From: Candidatus Dadabacteria bacterium
Lineage (GTDB): Bacteria > Desulfobacterota_D > UBA1144 > Nemesobacterales > Nemesobacteraceae
Length of the DNA: 64,000 nucleotides
Assembly: GCA_022827275.1 (NCBI GenBank)
Contig: JAJDTG010000005.1
Coordinates: 1 to 64,000, forward strand
Reading direction: 5' to 3'
Position numbers and translations under genes: made by a program. A model generated the notes under the pieces. That model searched no databases. It was given only the letters and a program-made list of their open reading frames with translations, and had not been told where the DNA came from. This document shows positions 18,144-25,669 of the stretch, one piece after another (position 1 is the first letter of the stretch; each line of letters starts with the position of its first letter).

Positions 18144-19084
18144 TGTATCAAGAGTACGCTGTTGAACCCGCCGCCATAGGATCAAGCTGGGAAACTTTCC
18201 GTTACCTGATCGAGAAATTTGGCTTTCAGGAAGGCCGGCTAATTTCCCGGTTTCCTTCAGAATGGGAACGCTCGGTCATTGAAGCGGCAAAGGCGGCAGA
18301 TGATATCGGTGATATAGCCTTCTCCAAAATCACGGAGAGGCTAAGAAAAGAAAAACGGACTAAAATTATAAATTCGGGTCGTGAGTACGATCCGAATCTC
18401 GGTAGCTGGATCGCAAACGCGCGCGTTGCGCATGGCGCAAAACCTTTCCACGCCATTATCGCACAAGGCAGCCATAAAGAGGATGAGATTGTTGCTCCTG
18501 AAGACTTGGAGGAAGACCACCTACTCATGATTGCCCCTATAAGCTGCAGTGTTCCGCGGACAAGCGAAAAGCTTGCGGAGGCCTTTCTGCCACTTCTCCT
18601 TTCCGCGCGTGAAGTCGATATCGTTGATCCCTTTTTTGGCCTTCGGAAGCCAAAATGTACGGGCCTCTTGAAGTTGTTGCTTTCATCGATGTACGACTCG
18701 AGGAAGAATAAGAAGAAAAATCTGCACATCAGAATCCATTTTCGAAGGGAGGGATGCGAGCCAAGTGAACAGTCTCTTCTTCAAAACCCCCGCAAGTGGG
18801 TACGCAACTGGATTCCCGAAGGCTTCGAGCTGCACCTATATGAATGGAAAAAGAAACCCGGCGGTGAAAAATTTCATGATCGTTTCCTTTTATGTGACTG
18901 TGGTGGATTGATGATCGGCCCGGGTTTCGAGGCAGTTGGACAGCATGAAAGCGCCACTATCACTCTGCTTGATTATCAGCATGTCCAAGAGTTGCGGGGA
19001 AATTTTGCGATTGGGGCAACAGTTTATGATAAGGTTGGAAACGCGGTTCGAATTAAGTCAAATGGGGAAGCAGACACGCTCTAA
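18143..19084 (+). CDS. Unfamiliar partner of the ATPase with a PLD/MIT_C-like HDR motif
   Basis: I do not recognise the first two thirds of this 313-residue protein. The last third reads KFHDRFLLCDCGGLMIGPGF: an HDR motif, then D-x-G-x-x-I-x-x-G-x-G. This is the pattern of the MIT_C phospholipase D-like domain and loosely that of PLD nucleases (H-x-K, then a GS-type loop). An upstream segment (EVDIVDPFFGLR) resembles the strand that opens such domains. The GTG start shares a base with the ATPase stop, so the two are coupled and likely act together. It could be a nuclease-like effector or only a binding module. There is no membrane segment or signal peptide. Confidence 0.5.
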   Translation: MYQEYAVEPAAIGSSWETFRYLIEKFGFQEGRLISRFPSEWERSVIEAAKAADDIGDIAFSKITERLRKEKRTKIINSGREYDPNLGSWIANARVAHGAKPFHAIIAQGSHKEDEIVAPEDLEEDHLLMIAPISCSVPRTSEKLAEAFLPLLLSAREVDIVDPFFGLRKPKCTGLLKLLLSSMYDSRKNKKKNLHIRIHFRREGCEPSEQSLLQNPRKWVRNWIPEGFELHLYEWKKKPGGEKFHDRFLLCDCGGLMIGPGFEAVGQHESATITLLDYQHVQELRGNFAIGATVYDKVGNAVRIKSNGEADTL

Positions 19085-19108
19085 CTTGAAAATATCTGGA
19101 TAATACAC

Positions 19109-19795
19109 ATGAAAATTCTGGGAATCGAAACGTCCACTTTCTCGGGAAGCGTGTCAATATCCGATGACGATACGCTTCTTTGCGAATATGTTTTCAACAC
19201 CGGTCCGAGACATAACGAGGTGCTTGTTCCCACGATCGAGCGGCTTCTTTCGGACTGCGGACTGGGGAAAGATGATCTGGATGCGGTCTGCGTGTCAGTG
19301 GGTCCGGGTTCTTTCACCTCTCTTCGCATAGGGGTCTCCACGGCGAAAACCCTTTGTTATTCCTTGGGAACCGACCTCGCGGGAGTTCCATCCCTTGAAA
19401 TTCTCACGTCAAACGCGCTTTGGTGCGGAGATGACGTGTGCGCCATGACCGACGCTGGCAGAGGGGAGGTTTTCTTTTCATTTTATGATTCCAAAGGCGA
19501 AGAGATAAACCCCGCGGAAATTGCCACACCGGAGTCTGTGTGCGCCGGAGTGAGAAGAAAGACCGTTTTTGTGGGTAGCGGAGCCCTGCTTCACGAAAAT
19601 CTCATACGGGATTCCATGGGAGAGAGGGCCGTGTTTCTGCCCGCGAATCTGAACACCCCGAGGGCGTCTGGCTGCGCGCTTTTGGGGAGAAAAAAGATTC
19701 TTTCCAGACAAAAGGACGATCCATTCACGCTAACTCCCTTCTATCTTCGTCGCTCCGCTGCGGAGCGCGAAGTGAAAGTGGCAAAGAGACGCTAG
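19109..19795 (+). CDS. tsaB: tRNA threonylcarbamoyladenosine biosynthesis protein TsaB
   Basis: TsaB partners TsaD and TsaE to make t6A at position 37 of ANN-decoding tRNAs. It is an actin-fold (ASKHA) protein, usually about 230 residues as here (228). The start MKILGIETSTFSGSVSI and the SVGPGSFTSLRIGVSTAKTL block are family hallmarks. It has no RimI fusion. It lies 24 bases after the defence cassette, which therefore sits between recA and tsaB. Confidence 0.9.
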   Translation: MKILGIETSTFSGSVSISDDDTLLCEYVFNTGPRHNEVLVPTIERLLSDCGLGKDDLDAVCVSVGPGSFTSLRIGVSTAKTLCYSLGTDLAGVPSLEILTSNALWCGDDVCAMTDAGRGEVFFSFYDSKGEEINPAEIATPESVCAGVRRKTVFVGSGALLHENLIRDSMGERAVFLPANLNTPRASGCALLGRKKILSRQKDDPFTLTPFYLRRSAAEREVKVAKRR

Positions 19796-19854
19796 TAACC
19801 TTTTTCCCTAGCGGTCTTGAAGTTGTATGCGCGCGGTGATAAATTAAGCGGATG

Positions 19855-19886
19855 GGTTGTTGTCATTCCACACTTTAAAAACAACC
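19855..19886 (+). promoter_or_regulatory. Stem-loop in the ilvB leader
   Basis: GGTTGTT (19855-19861) and AACAACC (19880-19886) form a perfect 7-bp stem with an 18-base loop, just before the purine-rich GGGAG ahead of the ilvB ATG at 19903. It could affect ribosome access. I see no leader peptide or known riboswitch. Confidence 0.3.
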
Positions 19887-19902
19887 AGGGAGATATAGTA
19901 AA

Positions 19903-21615
19903 ATGGCCAAGATGCTCGGCGCACAGATGTTCTTTGAGACGCTTCTTCACCAGGGTATTGACGTGGTCTTCGGACTGCCGGGAGGTTACGTTCTCAAGGT
20001 CTATGACGTGATGACCGATTACACCGACAGGATAAATCACGTGCTGGTGAGGCATGAGCAGGGAGCGACGCACATGGCCGACGGGTACGCAAGAGCCTCG
20101 GGAAAACCGGGAGTGGTGCTTTGCACCTCGGGTCCTGCGGCAACCAACACCGTTACCGGTATTGCGACGGCGCAGATGGACTCATCTCCCATAGTTATCT
20201 TTACGGGACAGGTTCCGACTCAGTACCTTGGAAGCGACGCCTTTCAGGAAGCCGATCATATCGGCATAACAAGACCCTGCACGAAACATAACTACCTTGT
20301 ACGAGAAACCCGGGATCTTCCGAGAGCGATGAAAGAGGCTTTCCACATAGCCGGCACCGGAAGACCCAGCCCTGTTCTGGTTGATATGCCAAAGGACGTT
20401 CTCATAGGAGAAGACGAACTTGTAATACCCGAGGATCACGAGATAGATATCAAAGGTTACAAGCCCACTATGAAGGGAAATCCTTCCCAGATAAAAAGGG
20501 CGGTGGAGATGCTGCTTGCCTCAAAGCGGCCCGTTATTTATTCCGGGGGAGGAGTTATCTGGTCCGGGGCTACGGATGAACTGCTTGAGTTCTGCCACCG
20601 GCTTCAGATACCTGTGGCTTCGACACTCATGGGTCTTGGGGGTTATCCGGCGAGCGATCCTCTTTTCATAAGCATGCTCGGGATGCACGGTTCCTACGCC
20701 GCCAATATGACGGTTACCGAATCGGACCTCGTTATCTCGATCGGCGGACGGTTTGATGACAGGGCTACGGGCGGGAACTTTGATGAGTTTGCTCCCAACG
20801 CGGAGATTATCCATATAGATATAGATCCCTCCTCGATAGACAAGAACATAACGGTTCAGTGTCCGATAGTAGGGGATGCCAAAGTTGTTCTGCGTCAATT
20901 GCTCGATGCTCTCCCTGGGGAGATTGACCTTGAGGGAAGGGAATCCTGGCTCAGGCGGATACGGGACTGGAACGAGAAGCATCCGCTCACCTATTGCCAG
21001 GGAAGCGAGAAAATTCTCACGACCTACGCCATAGACATGCTTTACAAGATCACCAAAGGGGACGCCATAATAGTTTCCGACGTAGGTCAGCACCAGATGT
21101 GGGTAGCCCAGTTCTACAAGTTCGAAAGACCGAGAACCCATCTTACCTCCGGGGGGCTGGGAACCATGGGATTCAGTTTCCCCGCGGCTATGGGAGCGAA
21201 ATATGCAAGGCCTGACGAGCAGGTTATATGCGTTGCCGGCGACGGAAGCTTCCAGATGAATTTCCAGGAGCTCGCGACTGCGGTTGAAAACAATCTGGAT
21301 CTAAAGATTATCGTTTTCAACAACCGTCACCACGGAATGGTAAGGCAGTGGCAGACCATGTTTTTTGAGGGCAATTTCTCGGCATCCCGGTTTGAAGTGC
21401 TGCCGGATTTCGTGAAGCTCGCAGAAGCGTTTGGTGCCCGCGGCCTTCGGGCGGTGAAGCCCGAGGAACTTGAGCCCACCCTCAGGGAAGGTCTCAACAC
21501 TCCGGGAGTTGTCCTCATGGAGATAGAAGTCGATTGTACGGAAATGGTTTATCCGATGATAGCCCCCGGTGCATCGATGGACAACATGATAATGATGCCC
21601 GCAGATCTTGCCTGA
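19903..21615 (+). CDS. ilvB: Acetolactate synthase large subunit
   Basis: IlvB joins two pyruvates, or pyruvate and 2-ketobutyrate, to start valine/leucine and isoleucine synthesis. The 570-residue protein has the ThDP-enzyme order: N-terminal pyrimidine-binding domain (FGLPGGYVLKVYD, RHEQGATHMADGYARASG), central FAD domain, and C-terminal pyrophosphate-binding domain with GDGSFQMNFQELATAVENN near residue 446. The pattern fits the anabolic FAD-dependent enzyme rather than catabolic AlsS. No ilvN regulatory subunit or ilvC lies nearby, so the small subunit must be elsewhere. Confidence 0.9.
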   Translation: MAKMLGAQMFFETLLHQGIDVVFGLPGGYVLKVYDVMTDYTDRINHVLVRHEQGATHMADGYARASGKPGVVLCTSGPAATNTVTGIATAQMDSSPIVIFTGQVPTQYLGSDAFQEADHIGITRPCTKHNYLVRETRDLPRAMKEAFHIAGTGRPSPVLVDMPKDVLIGEDELVIPEDHEIDIKGYKPTMKGNPSQIKRAVEMLLASKRPVIYSGGGVIWSGATDELLEFCHRLQIPVASTLMGLGGYPASDPLFISMLGMHGSYAANMTVTESDLVISIGGRFDDRATGGNFDEFAPNAEIIHIDIDPSSIDKNITVQCPIVGDAKVVLRQLLDALPGEIDLEGRESWLRRIRDWNEKHPLTYCQGSEKILTTYAIDMLYKITKGDAIIVSDVGQHQMWVAQFYKFERPRTHLTSGGLGTMGFSFPAAMGAKYARPDEQVICVAGDGSFQMNFQELATAVENNLDLKIIVFNNRHHGMVRQWQTMFFEGNFSASRFEVLPDFVKLAEAFGARGLRAVKPEELEPTLREGLNTPGVVLMEIEVDCTEMVYPMIAPGASMDNMIMMPADLA

Positions 21616-21708
21616 TCCTCTGTTGTTGGTAACGGGTGGCCACTTTGCTGTGTCTGTTGGACTGATGTAGTTTGACCTGTCAGTGCAGCATTCACTGTTC
21701 TCGCGGGC

Positions 21709-21714
21709 TATAAT
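21709..21714 (+). promoter_or_regulatory. Possible -10 box before the solute-binding lipoprotein gene
   Basis: A perfect TATAAT lies 28 bases before the ATG at 21743. No well-spaced -35 hexamer is visible; TTGACC lies too far upstream. Confidence 0.3.
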
Positions 21715-21742
21715 GGCAAGACAGTCTCTTTAAGACCCTGAA

Positions 21743-23008
21743 ATGAAAAACATCTGCTTGGTTCTGTACGTTTTCATCCTGGCCTGCATTCTGGTCTCTT
21801 CAGGTTGCCGAAGCGATGACTGCGCGGATGCTTCTCTCTGCATAGGGGTGCTCATTCCCGAGAGGATATTTGACGGCAGCTATGACACCAGGCGACAGGC
21901 GGTAGTTTCGGCCGTAGAAGATATCAATGCCGCAGGCGGCGATATAGAGCTTGTTTTTGGCCGCGACACTGACCGTTCTTTTGATTCTGATGCTCTGAGG
22001 GATGTTCTGAACAGGGGGGTTGACGGAATAATAGGTCCGGCTACTTCTGCCGATTCCGTGGGTCTTGTGGATGATCTTGCCAGAGCGAAGATGGTCGCGA
22101 TATCACCTTCGGCCAGTTCGGTTGAAATAAGCACTTTCGCTGATGACGGCTACTTCTTCAGGGTTATTCCATCGGACGCATTCCAGGCACCCATACTTGC
22201 CAGGCTGATAAAACAGGCCGAGGGGAAACGCGCGGCCATACTGTTTCGTGATGACAGTTACGGAAGAAACCTTAAGGACGGTCTTGTCGAATCCCTTGGA
22301 CAAGCGGGAATAAGCTTGATTGAGCCAATTGAGTACGAGGCAGATCCCGAGGCGGCGGTAAATGCCGTAGTCAGTGCGGCAAATGCCGAGGTTAATCCTG
22401 TAGACTCCGTGATTCTCGCGCTGTTTCGTGAAGGGGGAGCGAATTTTATGGCAAGTATGCTGAAGAGGGAGGAACTCAGTGGAAAGGTGAAATACTACGG
22501 GGCGGATTCATTGTCAATTGAGGGCTTTGCTGAAATAGTTGTCGCCCTTGACCCCGAAGTGCTTTCGCTTGAGGACATGGAAGGTTTTGTGACCACCATC
22601 GCGGGCCCTGATCCCTGCAGACTGGAAAACAGGAAGGAAATTTTTGATGAAGCGGGGAGATATGCAAGGCAGATATACGATGCTGTTGTGCTGATGAAGC
22701 TTGCATCCATTAAAAGCGCATCTTCTGATCCCGCTGAGTATGTCAGGGAAATGACAGGGGTAAGCAGGGATGGGACCAAATGCAGGACTTATGCAGAATG
22801 TGCGGGATTTCTCACCGACGGCGACAGTACCAACGATGATATCGATTATCACGGTTTTTCAGGCGAGATTGATTTCGATGCTAACGGCGACGTAACAAAG
22901 GGTTTTTACTACGTACACACTTATGATGACATGGGTGGAAGGCCTGACCCTGTTCTCGTTGACTTGGAAGGGAATCCCGCAGGCGAGTGTAAGGCGGACA
23001 ACAGATAG
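21743..23008 (+). CDS. Periplasmic-binding lipoprotein, branched-chain amino acid type (Peripla_BP_6)
   Basis: The 421-residue protein has a lipoprotein signal peptide with lipobox VSSGC; Cys22 would be acylated. The rest is a type I periplasmic binding fold. It has GVLIPERIFDGSYDTRRQAVVSA-type opening sequence (residues ~34-57), GVDGIIGPATSADSVGLVDDL, AISPSASS, FFRVIPSDAFQ and ILFRDDSYGRNL, as in LivJ-like ligand-binding proteins. No permease or ATPase genes flank it, so it may feed a distant transporter or act as a receptor. The ligand is unknown. Confidence 0.8.
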   Translation: MKNICLVLYVFILACILVSSGCRSDDCADASLCIGVLIPERIFDGSYDTRRQAVVSAVEDINAAGGDIELVFGRDTDRSFDSDALRDVLNRGVDGIIGPATSADSVGLVDDLARAKMVAISPSASSVEISTFADDGYFFRVIPSDAFQAPILARLIKQAEGKRAAILFRDDSYGRNLKDGLVESLGQAGISLIEPIEYEADPEAAVNAVVSAANAEVNPVDSVILALFREGGANFMASMLKREELSGKVKYYGADSLSIEGFAEIVVALDPEVLSLEDMEGFVTTIAGPDPCRLENRKEIFDEAGRYARQIYDAVVLMKLASIKSASSDPAEYVREMTGVSRDGTKCRTYAECAGFLTDGDSTNDDIDYHGFSGEIDFDANGDVTKGFYYVHTYDDMGGRPDPVLVDLEGNPAGECKADNR

Positions 23009-23236
23009 GGTCTGCTGAATTGTCAGAGGCCGTATTTCCGGTCGGAATATGCGGTTGCGACGAGGCAGCGGATGCCGGCGGACATGCGGGGTCGCAAGTT
23101 GAACCAAATCCGATTGCCATATGAAGACGGAGATTGGAAGGGGAAGTCGGACGGCTCTGGCAGAGAAAATTCCGAGTACTGCCTAATTAGATATACTTTC
23201 CCATAAGACCGCTCTTCGGGTCTTCTCGATATCGTT

Positions 23237-25660
23237 ATGGCCTCAGGAAAAATTGTTCAGGTAGCTTTGCCGATTCATTCCGAACAGCTTTTTCTATATT
23301 CGGTTCCAAAACATTTCCGAGAAGGGATTGCTACGGGGAAGCGAGTGTTTGTCCCCCTCGGAAACCGCAAGGCCATAGGATATGTGGTGGGAGATGCGGG
23401 AAAGCGGAAAGTCGATTTCGAGCTAAAGGATATAATCGACATCCTCGATGAATTACCGCTTTTTGACGAGAAGCGCTTGGAATTTTTCCGCTGGATTTCT
23501 GAGTATTACATGGCGCCTCTCGGAATCGTGCTTAAGTTCGCCCATCCTTTGGGGCTTGGTAAAAGCGTCGGGAAAACCGTGCGGATCACGGAGGAGGGGG
23601 AAAGCCGCCTTAAGGAAGCGGGCCCTGACCGCCTCGAGAAAAAAATCCTGCAAACTCTTCTGCTCGAAGGAGAACTCGCCTCGCAGAAGCTTCTCGAACT
23701 CAGTGCCGGAGCGTCGCTTGAGAATCTTAACTCTCTTAAGAGAAGAGGGCATATAGAATTTGATTACAGGGTCATAAGAGATGAGAAGGTAAAGTACGAG
23801 AAGGTCTACGGAATCTCCTGCGATCCCGACACAGTCTCGGAGGTTAGCCGGAAAAAACCGGCCAAGGGCGCCATACTTGAGTTCATAAGCCTCCACGGTC
23901 CCGTTCCCCGCTCGGAACTAAGGGAAATATTCGGTAATTTCGCAACTCACGTAAAGTGGCTTGTGGATAACGCTCTGGTCTCCGTGGAGCAAAAAGAGAT
24001 CGGAAGGGACCCCTACGGCGTGCTTGATTCGGAGGAAGAGCCCCCGAAGGAACTTACTCAGGATCAGCGTATGGCGATGGGGAAAATCCTTCCTTACGTT
24101 AAAAGGGAAGAATATCGCTGCTTCCTTCTTCACGGTGTTACGGGAAGCGGAAAGACCGAGGTCTACTTAAGGACCGTGAGCGAGATCATAGCCAGAGGGA
24201 AGCAGGCGATTGTTCTTGTCCCCGAAATAGCGCTCACCCCGCTTCTGGTAAGGAGGTTCCGTTCACGTTTTGCCGATTCCGTATCGGTGATTCACAGCGC
24301 TCTCAGCGAGGGTGAGAGGTTTGATGTCTGGAGAAAGGCTCGTAGCGGAGATCTGAGCGTGGTGATAGGTGCCCGCTCCGCGGTTTTCGCTCCGCTTGAG
24401 AATCTCGGCCTTGTGGTGGTTGACGAGGAGCACGAGTCTTCTTACAAGCAGAATGAAGTGCCCTGTTACAACGCCCGCGACGCCGCGGTCATGCTTGGAA
24501 CCATATACAGTTGTCCGGTGCTGCTGGGTTCCGCGACCCCTTCACTTGAATCCTATGCAAACGCGATCAGGGGCAAGTACGAATATCTTTCTCTTCCCGC
24601 GAGGGTGGGGACAAGCAGGCTTCCCGATGTTGAACTCGTGGATATGAAAAACGTGAATGAAACTGTTTTCTCACCGAACCTAAGGGATGCTCTGGCGGAG
24701 AATTTCAGCCGCGGGGAACAATCGATCCTTTTTATTAACAGGAGAGGGTTTTCAAGCTTTCTGGTCTGCGGGGACTGCGGTGAAATCTTCAGGTGTCCCA
24801 ACTGCTCCATAACCCTTACCTTTCACAAAAAGGATAATTCGATTAAGTGCCATTACTGTGGAATTATGCAGGAATTTGAGAACATCTGCTCAAGCTGCGG
24901 AGCCGAATACATGGGCAAGGGTCTAGGGACCCAGAAAGTAGAGGAACAGGTAAAAAGCATGCTTCCCGACGCCAGGGTTTTCGTTATGGACAGGGATTAC
25001 ACCCGCGGAAAAACCAAGCTTCTTGATCTTTACAAAAAGCTTGAGTCCGGGGAGGTGGACGTTCTTATCGGAACCCAGATGGTAGCCAAGGGACATGATC
25101 TGCCGGGGGTTACGCTTGTCGGTGTTCTCTCAGCCGACCATATGCTGGGGATTCCCGACTTCCGCTCTGGAGAAAGAACTTTCCAGGTCCTCACACAGGT
25201 AGCCGGAAGGACAGGCCGGGGAATGAAACCCGGGGTGGTTATTCTGCAGACATATAACCCCGAACATCCTTCGGTAAAATTTGCCATTACCCATAACAGT
25301 TCCGGTTTTCTGGATGAAGAACTGGAGCTTAGAAAGTCCCTTGATCAGCCTCCTTTATCGAGGTTCATATCCTTCAGGGCAAATGGACTTGATGAGGGGA
25401 AAACACGAGATTTTGCCGAAAGAATGAAACGTACGGCCGAGAGATTTCTCCTCAAGCTTCCGCCTGGGTCACTCCGGGTACTCGGCCCCTCCGAGGCTCC
25501 CATATACAAACTTAGAAACAGGTTCAGATGGCAGGTCATTATCGTGTCAAGTGATCTGGGGCTGCTTCGGAACTACGCCTCGGCACTTTACGATTCGTTG
25601 AAAAAACACGCCTCGGGAATTAAGCTTGTAGTTGATGTTGATCCCTATGATTTCATGTGA
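23237..25660 (+). CDS. priA: Primosomal protein N' (replication restart helicase PriA)
   Basis: PriA recognises stalled or repaired forks and reloads the replicative helicase. The 807-residue protein has an N-terminal 3'-end-binding domain (1-100), Walker A GVTGSGKTE near residue 300 and DEEH near 395. The eight-cysteine zinc region spans about 511-555 (CGDCGEIFRCPNCS, CHYCG, CSSCG). Helicase motifs IV-VI follow, including GTQMVAKGHDLPGVTLVG and TQVAGRTGRG. It is full length and shares its direction with glnE 9 bases downstream. Confidence 0.95.
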   Translation: MASGKIVQVALPIHSEQLFLYSVPKHFREGIATGKRVFVPLGNRKAIGYVVGDAGKRKVDFELKDIIDILDELPLFDEKRLEFFRWISEYYMAPLGIVLKFAHPLGLGKSVGKTVRITEEGESRLKEAGPDRLEKKILQTLLLEGELASQKLLELSAGASLENLNSLKRRGHIEFDYRVIRDEKVKYEKVYGISCDPDTVSEVSRKKPAKGAILEFISLHGPVPRSELREIFGNFATHVKWLVDNALVSVEQKEIGRDPYGVLDSEEEPPKELTQDQRMAMGKILPYVKREEYRCFLLHGVTGSGKTEVYLRTVSEIIARGKQAIVLVPEIALTPLLVRRFRSRFADSVSVIHSALSEGERFDVWRKARSGDLSVVIGARSAVFAPLENLGLVVVDEEHESSYKQNEVPCYNARDAAVMLGTIYSCPVLLGSATPSLESYANAIRGKYEYLSLPARVGTSRLPDVELVDMKNVNETVFSPNLRDALAENFSRGEQSILFINRRGFSSFLVCGDCGEIFRCPNCSITLTFHKKDNSIKCHYCGIMQEFENICSSCGAEYMGKGLGTQKVEEQVKSMLPDARVFVMDRDYTRGKTKLLDLYKKLESGEVDVLIGTQMVAKGHDLPGVTLVGVLSADHMLGIPDFRSGERTFQVLTQVAGRTGRGMKPGVVILQTYNPEHPSVKFAITHNSSGFLDEELELRKSLDQPPLSRFISFRANGLDEGKTRDFAERMKRTAERFLLKLPPGSLRVLGPSEAPIYKLRNRFRWQVIIVSSDLGLLRNYASALYDSLKKHASGIKLVVDVDPYDFM

Positions 25661-25669
25661 CCCGGTCTG

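Noticed and set aside
16422-19084. PARIS or Gabija identity for the ATPase pair
   Set aside because: No DUF4435 motif is visible in the partner and no TOPRIM domain follows the ATPase, so I do not use these names.
23205-23224. Hairpin AAGACC/GGTCTT before priA
   Set aside because: The stem is short and no T-run follows, so it is not a convincing terminator.
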